Assembly (NCBI RefSeq): GCF_022763305.1 | Contig: NZ_JALEGT010000012.1 | Coordinates: forward strand, 1-40,081 | DNA: 40,081 nt | Origin: Marivita sp. | GTDB lineage: Bacteria > Pseudomonadota > Alphaproteobacteria > Rhodobacterales > Rhodobacteraceae | Direction: 5' to 3' | Part shown: positions 16,730-25,479 of the stretch, one piece after another | Layout: the number at the start of each line of letters is the position of its first letter | Numbering within the stretch: the stretch's first letter is position 1 | The notes under the pieces: generated by a model | What the model saw: the letters and a program-made list of their open reading frames with translations, nothing else | The model's database searches: none | What the model was told of the DNA's origin: nothing | Made by a program: the position numbers and the translations under genes

Positions 16730-19700
16730 ATGACTGCCGGAAATGACCTGCTTGAATTTCAATCAAACCTTACAATCACAACGTCGGATGTTCAGACCAT
16801 CCGCGCCGATGCGGAAAAGCTGGCGGCAGCCCTCGACGCTGCAGCGACCGCATCGCAAAGCTACCTGACCTTCCGAAAGATCATCAAGGTTGCGGATGCC
16901 GGGTTTTCCGCCGCGCTGACGACGCTCAAGCTTTCGGAAAACGTAGCCCCCTTGCAGGGTCCATCCCGCGCGCTCAAGGACATTCTCGAGGTGATCCAGC
17001 CGCGCATCGTGCAGATCAAGGATGCGACGGACCGCGCCAAGGGGATCGAGCCGCTGCTCGACAAAATCGTTCAGGCGGACCGGGCGGTGGACCTGACAAT
17101 CATGCCAGCCATCGTGTCGACGGAAGAAACCCTCGTGAACATCCGCGACAGCATTGACGAGATCGTCCGCGCCTTTGACCGCGTGTCGACCCCGAATGGC
17201 ATTCCCGCGCTCAACCCAGATGCCGGGACAACCCGCCCGGGACGGGACGACTTCGAGGGCCTGTTCAACGAAGCCGACGATCTGGTCGCGCCGATCAATG
17301 TGGCCTTCGGTCCGGCGCAGGACGCCGCCGATGCCTATGACGATGTGAAGGCGCGGTTTGACGACCTGCTGGGCGCATTCGACATCGCCGGGTTTCCGGA
17401 TCTGAATGCGATCTTCGGCGATCTGCTGGAATTCGACAGCCTGTTCGAAGGGCTGGGCGTGATCCTTGACATTGTCGAAGCGGCGCTGCGCCCGATCCAG
17501 CCGCTGTTGGACGCGATCGGGGTTGTCTTCGATCTCGTGGTTGCGCCGGTCATCGACTTTCTGAACGAAGAGCTGGGGGTCAATGAACTCTTCGATGAAC
17601 TGGCGCGGATTCTGGAGCCGCTCTTTCCGGATATTGACCTTTTTGACGGGTTTCTCAGCGTGGCCGAGGATCTGGAAAGCCTGTTGGATCAACTTGACTT
17701 CAACTTCTTCGATGTCCCCGATTTCACCGAAATCGCGCTCGACGCCTTCGACATTTTCGACGTCACGTTCCAGACCATCGAACTCAACGCGTTGGCGCTG
17801 CTCGATGGCCCGGCCCTGCGCCTTGGGGATCCGACTGCCGACACCCTGCTGGGCACCGGCGGCGACGAGGCGTTCGATCCGGCGGGCGGGGACGATCTTG
17901 TTCTCGCCAATGACGGCAATGACATCATCGTCGCAAGCGCGGGCGAAGACACCATCATCGGCGGGGCAGGAATTGACCGCGTGGTGTTTGCCGGAGAACT
18001 GGCCGAATACGACTTCACCCGCAACGATGCCACCAACGAGCTGATCTTCACCCATACCGATGTCGGCGGGCATGGGTTCAATGAAGGGATCGAGATCGTG
18101 ACCGAGGTCGAGTTCTTCGACTTCGGGACCGAGACCTTCACCAAGGAGCAATTCGAAGCCGCGGTGGTGGGTGTCTCGGTCCTTGACGATACGCCCGGCC
18201 CGAACGGGGAGGTCACAACCGACGAAGGCGAACTGATCTTCCTCAATCCCGGTGGCGTTCTGATCGACGGGCTTGAGCTGAACGGCGAAGTCTTCAACGA
18301 CATGAACGTGGTCTACGGGCTGGGGGGCGATGACCGTATTCAGGGCACGTTGGGCCGTGACTTCATCTTCGGGGGTCCCGGCAATGACCTGATCATCCCG
18401 CGCACCGGGGTCGACGCGCTGGACGGGGGACCGGGCAGCGACACGTTCCAGGTGTTCGATCTGGGGCGCAATTCACCGGTAACGGTGAACCTTGAGACCG
18501 GGTTCGCCAGCGCGGATGGCGACGTCAATCAGGTGTTCGACATCGAGAATGTCATCATCCAGAATGGCAGCGACATGCAGATCTACGGGAACGGCAGCGA
18601 CAACACGCTGTTCTCGGGTCGGGGTCGGGACATGCTGTCGGGGCGCTCTGGCGATGATGCGCTGTTCGGCAACGAAGGGCGCGATGTGCTATGGGGCGGT
18701 CAGGGTGTCGACACGCTGCGCGGGGGTGACAGCAACGACTTCCTAGGCGCGCTGAACACATCCGACAATGGCGGGGCCGAGCTTTATGATGGCGAGGCGG
18801 GCATCGACACGCTCAGCTATGCGACCGGGCGGGATGAGATCAACTCATTCCTGTCCAACGACCAGTTCTATCTCGGCATGCTCAACATCGCGATGCAGGA
18901 CAGCGCCACCACTGGGCCCGTGGTGATCCGTGCCGCAGAGGGCGAGATCGACCGGCTGAACTGGTCGGGACAGGTGATCGCCACGGACATCGCTTTGAAT
19001 ATCGAACATTTCATCGGATCGGATTCTGACGACACGATTTATGGCGCGGGGGATGCCCTGAACCGGATCGACATCGGTGGCGGCGGCGGCAATGACACGA
19101 TGTATTCGTGGGGCGCCGATGATGTGAATGGCGGGCGCGGTGACGACCTCCTGATTGCCGAGCGTGGGCCGCAAGGTGGTCGGATTGCAGGCAATTTCGA
19201 TGGCGGGTTCGGCTACAACACGCTCGACCTGCGGCCCGTGGGCGACGCGCGGTTCATTCTCCTGACCAGCAGCGGCAGCGGCAATCTGCGCTTTATCGCG
19301 GCCGACAAGGATTACACCGGACGCGAGATCGACGCACGGGGCGACGGGTTCGGGATCGCGAATATCGACGAATTCCTGCTCGGAGAAAACAACGACTACG
19401 TGACCTGGGGCACGGGGACGGATGCGATCATCCGGGGGGCCGGAGGTGATGATCACCTTGAATCCGTGAGCGGCACCGGAAGTCAGAATCCGACTTTCTA
19501 TGGTGATGCGGGCAATGACCTGATCATCATCGGTGATGGCGGCAACGCGTTTGGTGGCATCGGCGACGACCGGATCGAGGTCACGTCGGGCGGGGACGTC
19601 ACGGCCGATGGCGGCGACGGCAACGACACGTTCTTCATCACCCGCATGAACAACGAGGTCCTTGGCGGCGCGGGCTATGACACGCTGATCATCGAACCGC

Positions 19701-21649
19701 GCTTTGGCGAAGGGGTATCCGTCAACTTGGCCAACGGGACGGCGGTTTCGAACACTTACATTGACCTCGACAGCATCACCGGCATCGAAGCGCTGGTGAC
19801 GTCAGACGCAGCCGACACCGTTGTGGGCAGCGGCGCGGCTGACCGCATCATCACCCGGGCTGGCAATGACACGGTGAGTGCGGGCAACGGTGCCGATCAG
19901 GTCTTTGGTGGCGACGGGCGCGACACGATCCGGGGCGAAGGTGACAACGACACAATCAATGGCGGCGCGGGCGACGATCTGGTGGATGGCGAGGATGGCA
20001 CCGACACGGTGGATTATGCCTTTGCCAGCTACGGTGGCGCCGAGGGCGAGATCGTGGCGCAGGTCTTTGCCGGGGCAGTTGTCGATCTTGCGGCGCAGAC
20101 CGGCGGACGTGGCGGCGAACGCGATACGCTGATCAGCATCGAGAACGTCTTCGGCACCCATCTGGATGATAACATCTCCGGCGACGGTGCCGACAACCTG
20201 CTTTCGGGTGGCGCAGGGGTGGACACGCTCAGCGGTGGCGGTGGGGACGACATTCTGATTGCGGGGGGCCATAGTGCGATCAACACCGAGGACGAGCTTT
20301 ACGGCGGCACCGGCAATGACCGGATGGTGATCGGGGCTAATTCTTTTTTCGCCGATGGGGGCGACGGGATCGACACGCTTGATTTTTCGGGCGGCACCGA
20401 CCTTGCCGAAGGTGGCGGCCGGACGCTGGCGTTGGAGATCGACTTGCAGGACCGCACCCTGTCGCGGGATGTCGAGGTCGGGCGCGTGGTCTGGGCCGAC
20501 GATGGCGGTACGGCGTCGCGCCAGTTCGACGGACAGTCCATCAGCCCGCGCGACGTGCTGCTGACCGATCCGCTCTATGCGCGCTCTGCCTCGGATCTCG
20601 ATCTTCGCTTGCCGACGGGCGACGAGACCGAGGACGACATTCCCAGCTTTGCGATTGACATCACGGCCACCACACAATCGAACGGCCAGATCTCGAACGC
20701 CTTTTCCAATGTGGAAAACGTGCTTGGGACAAGTGGTGATGACGTGATCCGGGGCAACGCGGCGGGCAACCTGCTGGAAGGGTCCGAGGGCGATGACATC
20801 CTTGAAGGGCGCGCGGGCGATGACGCTCTTGATGGCGGCGCAGGCACCGACACAGCGTTCTTTTCCGGCGATCAGGCAAGCTACACCCTTACAATCAGTG
20901 CGGACTCGGTGATCATCACCGATCGGCGCGATGGTGGGAACGGCACCGATACGATGACCGAAATCGAAGTGCTGGATTTCGACACGGACTTCACCGGAGA
21001 GCCTTTCAGCCTCGACCAGTTCGGCGGTCTGGCGCAGCTTTCACGGGCCGATCTGGAGACGTTCATCGAACTCTACATCGCCTATTTCAACCGCGCACCC
21101 GATGCCGTGGGGCTGTCCTTCTGGGGCACGGCCTTTGCCAATGGTGTGACGCTTGAGCAATCCGCGACATTCTTCATCGACCAGCCGGAAACGCGGGCAA
21201 CCTACCCCTCCGACCTGTCGAACGCGGATTTCGCCACCGCTGTTTACGACAATGTCCTCGGCCGCATCCCGGATCAGGCGGGATTCGATTTCTGGGTCGA
21301 CGCGCTGGACAGCGGCAGCGTCGGGCGGGATCAGTTCATTCTGGCTATTCTGGGCGGGGCCAAAGCCGATCCGCCCAACGGGGCAAGCCCCGACTTCATC
21401 GAACAGCAATTGGCCGACCGTCAGTATCTGAGCGACAAGACGGATATTGGCGCGTATTTTGCGGTGACGAACGGGATGTCGGATGTTGGCAACGCGTCGG
21501 CTGTGATGGCGCTGTTCGAGGGATCACAGGGCAGCATTCAGGACGCAATCGACGCAACCGACGGCTTTTATGCCGACGCACTGGCTGCGGATGGCGGAGA
21601 GTTCATCCTGCGGGTAGTCGGTATTCTGGACGACCCGTTCACCGCCTGA
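16730..21649 (+). CDS. Large RTX calcium-binding protein with DUF4214-like C-terminus
   Basis: A 1639-residue acidic protein. Residues 1-360 are repeat-free, predicted helical, and leucine/isoleucine-rich around 240-345. From about 365 to 1370 run many nonapeptide-type calcium-binding repeats (GGxGxDxxx variants such as GGAGDDLVDGEDGTD, GGPGNDL and GGGGDD). A beta-rich module beginning FAGELAEYDF (about residue 417) recurs near 1375 as FSGDQASYTL, each ending in a VEFFDF/VLDFDT-like strand. Residues 1436-1560 match the DUF4214 pattern (IAYFNRAPDAVGLSFW, NVLGRIPDQAGFDFW). There is no N-terminal signal peptide, as expected for type I secretion through a C-terminal signal, but no type I exporter genes are in the window. 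It is probably secreted or cell-surface, for adhesion or as an S-layer-like coat; this is inference. ATG 16730 has GGAGGA 7 bases upstream; an upstream in-frame start at 16670 overlaps the promoter. Confidence 0.9.
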   Translation: MTAGNDLLEFQSNLTITTSDVQTIRADAEKLAAALDAAATASQSYLTFRKIIKVADAGFSAALTTLKLSENVAPLQGPSRALKDILEVIQPRIVQIKDATDRAKGIEPLLDKIVQADRAVDLTIMPAIVSTEETLVNIRDSIDEIVRAFDRVSTPNGIPALNPDAGTTRPGRDDFEGLFNEADDLVAPINVAFGPAQDAADAYDDVKARFDDLLGAFDIAGFPDLNAIFGDLLEFDSLFEGLGVILDIVEAALRPIQPLLDAIGVVFDLVVAPVIDFLNEELGVNELFDELARILEPLFPDIDLFDGFLSVAEDLESLLDQLDFNFFDVPDFTEIALDAFDIFDVTFQTIELNALALLDGPALRLGDPTADTLLGTGGDEAFDPAGGDDLVLANDGNDIIVASAGEDTIIGGAGIDRVVFAGELAEYDFTRNDATNELIFTHTDVGGHGFNEGIEIVTEVEFFDFGTETFTKEQFEAAVVGVSVLDDTPGPNGEVTTDEGELIFLNPGGVLIDGLELNGEVFNDMNVVYGLGGDDRIQGTLGRDFIFGGPGNDLIIPRTGVDALDGGPGSDTFQVFDLGRNSPVTVNLETGFASADGDVNQVFDIENVIIQNGSDMQIYGNGSDNTLFSGRGRDMLSGRSGDDALFGNEGRDVLWGGQGVDTLRGGDSNDFLGALNTSDNGGAELYDGEAGIDTLSYATGRDEINSFLSNDQFYLGMLNIAMQDSATTGPVVIRAAEGEIDRLNWSGQVIATDIALNIEHFIGSDSDDTIYGAGDALNRIDIGGGGGNDTMYSWGADDVNGGRGDDLLIAERGPQGGRIAGNFDGGFGYNTLDLRPVGDARFILLTSSGSGNLRFIAADKDYTGREIDARGDGFGIANIDEFLLGENNDYVTWGTGTDAIIRGAGGDDHLESVSGTGSQNPTFYGDAGNDLIIIGDGGNAFGGIGDDRIEVTSGGDVTADGGDGNDTFFITRMNNEVLGGAGYDTLIIEPRFGEGVSVNLANGTAVSNTYIDLDSITGIEALVTSDAADTVVGSGAADRIITRAGNDTVSAGNGADQVFGGDGRDTIRGEGDNDTINGGAGDDLVDGEDGTDTVDYAFASYGGAEGEIVAQVFAGAVVDLAAQTGGRGGERDTLISIENVFGTHLDDNISGDGADNLLSGGAGVDTLSGGGGDDILIAGGHSAINTEDELYGGTGNDRMVIGANSFFADGGDGIDTLDFSGGTDLAEGGGRTLALEIDLQDRTLSRDVEVGRVVWADDGGTASRQFDGQSISPRDVLLTDPLYARSASDLDLRLPTGDETEDDIPSFAIDITATTQSNGQISNAFSNVENVLGTSGDDVIRGNAAGNLLEGSEGDDILEGRAGDDALDGGAGTDTAFFSGDQASYTLTISADSVIITDRRDGGNGTDTMTEIEVLDFDTDFTGEPFSLDQFGGLAQLSRADLETFIELYIAYFNRAPDAVGLSFWGTAFANGVTLEQSATFFIDQPETRATYPSDLSNADFATAVYDNVLGRIPDQAGFDFWVDALDSGSVGRDQFILAILGGAKADPPNGASPDFIEQQLADRQYLSDKTDIGAYFAVTNGMSDVGNASAVMALFEGSQGSIQDAIDATDGFYADALAADGGEFILRVVGILDDPFTA

Positions 21650-21691
21650 AGCCGGACCAATTCAGCGCCAAGGCGAGTGCATGGCGGCGGT

Positions 21692-21716
21692 TGCCTAACT
21701 TCTAGGCACCGGTGCC
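21692..21716. repeat. Two overlapping inverted repeats downstream of the RTX gene
   Basis: TGCCTA (21692-21697) pairs with TAGGCA (21703-21708) around ACTTC. GGCACCGGTGCC (21705-21716) is a perfect palindrome sharing four bases with the first hairpin. Both lie about 40 bases after the RTX stop. No T-run follows, so a role as terminator is uncertain. Confidence 0.5.
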
Positions 21717-21765
21717 AGCCCTGTTCCGGATGACGGGACATTTTCGCCGTTCAAGCTTTCCGTCC

Positions 21766-21813
21766 CCCAAGTTTTTAGAAACGCTTGGGAAAACGTGGAA
21801 CTGCGCGTATCGT
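21766..21813 (+). promoter_or_regulatory. Putative promoter and operator of the amidohydrolase/ABC operon
   Basis: TTGGGA (21785-21790) and TATCGT (21808-21813) are 17 bases apart and fit a moderate -35/-10 pair, with transcription from about 21820. CCCAAG (21766-21771) and CTTGGG (21784-21789) form an inverted repeat with a 12-base AT-rich spacer that overlaps the -35, a position where a repressor would block RNA polymerase. Confidence 0.45.
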
Positions 21814-21837
21814 GCGGGGATTCTATCTGGTGGGACT

Positions 21838-23130
21838 ATGTTTGATCTGCTGATCAAAGAGGCATTTTTGCCGGACGGGCGCGGCCCCGTGAACATCGCG
21901 ATCAAGGACGGCACCATAGCCGCGATTGGTCAGAACACTCCGGGCGACGCGGCTGAGGTGATCGACGCCCAGGGGCAGCTTGTGTCGCCGCCCTTCGTCG
22001 ATCCGCATTTTCACATGGACGCAACGCTGAGCCTTGGTCTGCCCCGGCTGAACCAGTCAGGCACGCTTTTGGAAGGCATCGCGCTTTGGGGCGAGTTGAA
22101 GCCGATGCTGACCGTCGAGGCGGTGGTCGAACGGGCCTTGCGCTATTGCGATCTGGCCGTGTCACAGGGTCTCTTGTCGATCCGCAGTCATGTCGATGTC
22201 AGCACGGCCCCCCTGACCGGGGTTGAGGCGCTGCTTGAGGTTCGCAAAACCGTTGCACCCTATATCGACCTGCAATTGGTTGCGTTTCCGCAGGACGGGT
22301 TGTTCCGTGCTGCGGGCGCTGAGGAAAACCTGCTGCGTGCGCTGGATATGGGTGTCGACGTGGTCGGCGGCATCCCGCATTTTGAGCGTACGATGGAAGA
22401 TGGGGCACGGTCGGTCAAACGCCTGTGCGAGATCGCGGCAGATCGCGGACTGCCCGTAGACCTGCATTGCGACGAAAGCGATGATCCGATGTCGCGCCAT
22501 GTGGAAACTCTGGCGGCGGAAACCACGCGGCTTGGGCTGGGCGGGCGCGTAGTCGCGAGCCATGTGACCGCGATGCATTCCTACGACAATTACTACGCCT
22601 CCAAGCTGATCCCGCTGATCGCGGAGTCAGGCATGAACGTGGTTCCCAATCCGCTCATCAACATCACGCTGCAGGGACGCTCTGACACCTATCCGCGCCG
22701 CCGGGGTCTGACCCGGGTGCAGGAATTGCGAGCGGCGGGAGTGAACGTGGCCTTCGGGCAGGATTGTACGATGGACCCGTGGTATCCGCTGGGCTCGGCC
22801 GACATGCTCGAAGTGGCACATATGGGCGTGCATGCCGTGCCCATGACCTCGCGCGAGGCGATGGCATGGGCGTTCCATTCGGTCACGATGGGCGGCGCGG
22901 CGGCGATGGGTTTGCCCGACCCGACGCTGCGCGAGGGTGGCCCGGCGAACATGGTCCTGCTGCAAGCCCGCGACCCGATCGAGGCGGTGCGCCTCAAGGC
23001 GACACGTTTGGCGGTGATCAAGGGCGGCAAGGTTCTGTCGCGCACCGCACCGCGCATTGCACAGCTTTCGCTGGAGGGACGGCCCGACAGCGTGAACCCG
23101 GCGGAGTATGCCCCGCCGCAAAACACATAA
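21838..23130 (+). CDS. CodA-like amidohydrolase (cytosine deaminase family, altered substrate pocket)
   Basis: A 430-residue metal-dependent hydrolase of the amidohydrolase superfamily, close in length to E. coli cytosine deaminase (427). The metal and catalytic residues are all present: HFH (H57, H59), Q152 in FPQDG, H210 and E213 in LHCDES, H242 in SHVTAMH, and D309. The next residue differs: E. coli has Asp314 after the catalytic Asp (motif HDDVFDPWYPLG), while this protein has Cys310 (GQDCTMDPWYPLG). That position is known to shape substrate choice, so the substrate may be a different amino- or oxo-heterocycle. It is the first gene of an operon with a BMP-type importer and an amidase, consistent with uptake and hydrolysis of a nitrogen heterocycle. 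ATG 21838 starts the conserved MFDLLIK strand; earlier in-frame codons overlap the promoter. Confidence 0.85.
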   Translation: MFDLLIKEAFLPDGRGPVNIAIKDGTIAAIGQNTPGDAAEVIDAQGQLVSPPFVDPHFHMDATLSLGLPRLNQSGTLLEGIALWGELKPMLTVEAVVERALRYCDLAVSQGLLSIRSHVDVSTAPLTGVEALLEVRKTVAPYIDLQLVAFPQDGLFRAAGAEENLLRALDMGVDVVGGIPHFERTMEDGARSVKRLCEIAADRGLPVDLHCDESDDPMSRHVETLAAETTRLGLGGRVVASHVTAMHSYDNYYASKLIPLIAESGMNVVPNPLINITLQGRSDTYPRRRGLTRVQELRAAGVNVAFGQDCTMDPWYPLGSADMLEVAHMGVHAVPMTSREAMAWAFHSVTMGGAAAMGLPDPTLREGGPANMVLLQARDPIEAVRLKATRLAVIKGGKVLSRTAPRIAQLSLEGRPDSVNPAEYAPPQNT

Positions 23131-23157
23131 ACCAAACCCAACACAGAGGATGCTGCC

Positions 23158-24141
23158 ATGACCCTGACCACAACCCGTCGAAGCCTGCTTGTCGGCGCTG
23201 CCGCCACGCTCGCCCTGCCCGCCTATATCCGCCGCGTGAATGCGCAGACTGTCGTGAAGGTGGCCGGTGTCCATGCCTCGCCGGTCGAGAACGCTTGGAA
23301 CAGCCGGATTCACCTGGCGATGCAGCAGGCGGCCGAATCCGGGCTGATCGAATACGAGTTCTCCGAAGGTGTCGCGGCGACCGACTATCCCCGCGCAATG
23401 CGGGAATACGCGGAAAGCGGTGTGCAACTGGTCTGGGGTGAGTCCTATGCCGTGGAGCGCGAGGCGCGTGAGGTCGCGGCGGATTATCCGGAAACCGCGT
23501 TCCTCATGGGATCGTCCGGCGGGCCGGAAGGCGACAACTTTGGTGTCTTCGGCACCCGCAACCACGAGGCCGCCTATCTGGCCGGAATGCTCGCGGGCAA
23601 GATGTCCGAAAGCAATGTTTTCGGGTCGGTCGGCGGCTACCCCATCCCCGAGGTGAACCTGCTCATCAACGCGTTCCGCATGGGTGTGAAAGAGGTGAAC
23701 GCCGATGCGACGTTCCTGAACGGCTTTATCGGAGCGTGGTTCGACCCGGCGCGCGCGCAGGAAGCGGCGATTGCGCAGATCGATTCCGGCGCGGATGTTC
23801 TGTTCGGTGAACGCATCGGCACGGCGGATGGCGCGCAGGCGCGTGGCGTCAAGGCGATTGGGTCGCTCATCGACTACACGCCGCGTTACCCGGAAACCGT
23901 GTTCGCCAACGCGATTTGGAACTATGGCCCGACGATTGAGGCCATTGTGGCCGATGTGACCGCGGGCAACCCGGTGGGCAAGGACTACACCGAGTTTTCC
24001 TTCATGAAGTATGGCGGCAACGAGTTGATCTATGTCGACAGCATGGTTCCGGCTGACGCCGTGCCTGCAATGGAAGCGAAACGCGCCGCCATTCAGGCGG
24101 GCGAATTCGAGGTGCCAATCGACGCGAACGAGCCTGCCTGA
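23158..24141 (+). CDS. BMP-family ABC transporter substrate-binding protein
   Basis: A 327-residue periplasmic binding protein of the BMP/PnrA/Med family, whose characterised members bind nucleosides or related purines. The N-terminus TTTRRSLLVGAAATLALP has a twin-arginine motif and hydrophobic core, with likely cleavage after VNA (about residue 29), so export by the Tat route is predicted. Family features include VWGESYAVEREAREVAADYP, AAYLAGMLAGKMS and the GFIGAWFDPARAQEAA segment. It follows the deaminase-like gene by 27 bases and precedes the amidase by 6, and the ATPase and permeases come after. Confidence 0.88.
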   Translation: MTLTTTRRSLLVGAAATLALPAYIRRVNAQTVVKVAGVHASPVENAWNSRIHLAMQQAAESGLIEYEFSEGVAATDYPRAMREYAESGVQLVWGESYAVEREAREVAADYPETAFLMGSSGGPEGDNFGVFGTRNHEAAYLAGMLAGKMSESNVFGSVGGYPIPEVNLLINAFRMGVKEVNADATFLNGFIGAWFDPARAQEAAIAQIDSGADVLFGERIGTADGAQARGVKAIGSLIDYTPRYPETVFANAIWNYGPTIEAIVADVTAGNPVGKDYTEFSFMKYGGNELIYVDSMVPADAVPAMEAKRAAIQAGEFEVPIDANEPA

Positions 24142-24147
24142 TCGTCC

Positions 24148-25479
24148 ATGACGGACGCGACGGCCCTTGCTGCCGCCATTGCTGACGGGCGGGTGACTGC
24201 CTGCGATGTGATGGCGGCGAGCCTTGCGCGCATGCGCGAGGTTCCCGGTGCGGTAGCGCGGGTCTTGCCGGAGGCTGACGCTTTGGCCTTGGCAGATGCA
24301 CCCGTGCAGGGGCCATTTTCGGGCGTCCCGTTTCTGGGCAAGGACCTCGGTTCGTCAGCACGTGGGTTGGGGATCGCTGCTGGCGTGCCTGCTCTGCGTG
24401 ACCGGTTGCCTGACCCAACCGAGGACAGCGCAATCTTTGCGGCCTTCCGCGCGGCGGGTTTGGTTCCGTTTGGTCTGACCTCCGTTCCCGAATTCGGACT
24501 TGCCCTGATCACCGAACCACGCGGGACACCGCCCGCAGTCAACCCGTTCAATCCCGCGCTATCTGCGGGAGGTTCGTCGGGTGGCGCAGCCTTGGCCGTG
24601 GCAACCGGGATCGTTGCCATTGCTCATGCCACAGACGCGGCCGGGTCGATCCGTGTGCCTGCGGCGTGTTGCGGGCTTTGGGGCTTGAAGCCTTCGCGCG
24701 GGGTGGTCCCGGAAGGCCCGGATTTCGGCAATCACCTGATGGGGATCGCATCGGAACTGGTCGTTGCCCGCAGCCTGCGGGATGTGGCGACGGTGTTTCA
24801 TGCGGTGTCGGGGATTTCGCCCGTCGCGGCGTCTGAGCCGAAACGCATTGGCCTTTGCCTGCCGCCCGGCGCGTCGGAAGAGACAGCGGCAACGCTGCGC
24901 AATACCGCCGACACGTTGACGGCGCAGGGGCATGTCGTGACCGACATTGCGCCACCCTCCGAACTGGCCGCCGAATGCGATCGGGTTGCCCGCGCCATCC
25001 TGACGGTCTCTCTGGCGGAATGGGTGGATGCTGTGGATCTCAAAGAGCCGGACATCACACCCATCGCGGCGGCCATCGCAGCGGAAGGGCGGGCCATGAC
25101 CGGCACCGAGGTCTTCGGCCTGACCCGCGACGTGGCGCGCTTGAGCCATGATTCTGAAGCGTTGTTCGAAGATGTCGATGCCATCCTGATGCCCGTTCTG
25201 TCAGGCCCACCGCCCAGGATCGGCAGCTTCCCGGACGAGGAGACATCGCCCAAGGCCCGTTTTGCCCGGATGGCCGAGATCGCGCCGATGGCAACGCTGG
25301 CAAATGTCGCTGGGTTGCCCGCGCTGGCCTTTCCGGCGGGGTTTCGAAATGTTCTGCCTATCGGCGCGCAACTTCTTGCACCACTGGGAAAAGACGCAGA
25401 CCTGCTGGCGCTGGCCGCCTGTCTTGCGCATCTTGTCGACATTCCCTTCCCGCACCCCATCGCCGGACTGCCGATATGA
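24148..25479 (+). CDS. Amidase-signature hydrolase
   Basis: A 443-residue enzyme of the amidase-signature family, which cleaves C-N amide bonds with a Ser-cisSer-Lys triad. The triad is visible: Lys65 in PFLGKDLG, the cis-serine in [10 protein letters not shown] (S143/S144) and the nucleophile Ser167 in AAGSIRVPA. The substrate is not identifiable from sequence. The position between the binding protein and the ABC ATPase of the importer is unusual for a mere housekeeping enzyme and suggests that it acts on the imported compound or on the product of the CodA-like enzyme, releasing ammonia. The stop overlaps the ATPase start (ATGA, 25476-25479). Confidence 0.87.
   Translation: MTDATALAAAIADGRVTACDVMAASLARMREVPGAVARVLPEADALALADAPVQGPFSGVPFLGKDLGSSARGLGIAAGVPALRDRLPDPTEDSAIFAAFRAAGLVPFGLTSVPEFGLALITEPRGTPPAVNPFNPALSAGGSSGGAALAVATGIVAIAHATDAAGSIRVPAACCGLWGLKPSRGVVPEGPDFGNHLMGIASELVVARSLRDVATVFHAVSGISPVAASEPKRIGLCLPPGASEETAATLRNTADTLTAQGHVVTDIAPPSELAAECDRVARAILTVSLAEWVDAVDLKEPDITPIAAAIAAEGRAMTGTEVFGLTRDVARLSHDSEALFEDVDAILMPVLSGPPPRIGSFPDEETSPKARFARMAEIAPMATLANVAGLPALAFPAGFRNVLPIGAQLLAPLGKDADLLALAACLAHLVDIPFPHPIAGLPI

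Noticed and set aside
17830-20990. Repetitive DNA that could be taken for a CRISPR or tandem array
   Set aside because: The repetition is at protein level (glycine/aspartate nonapeptides of the RTX protein). There are no constant direct repeats with equal spacers.
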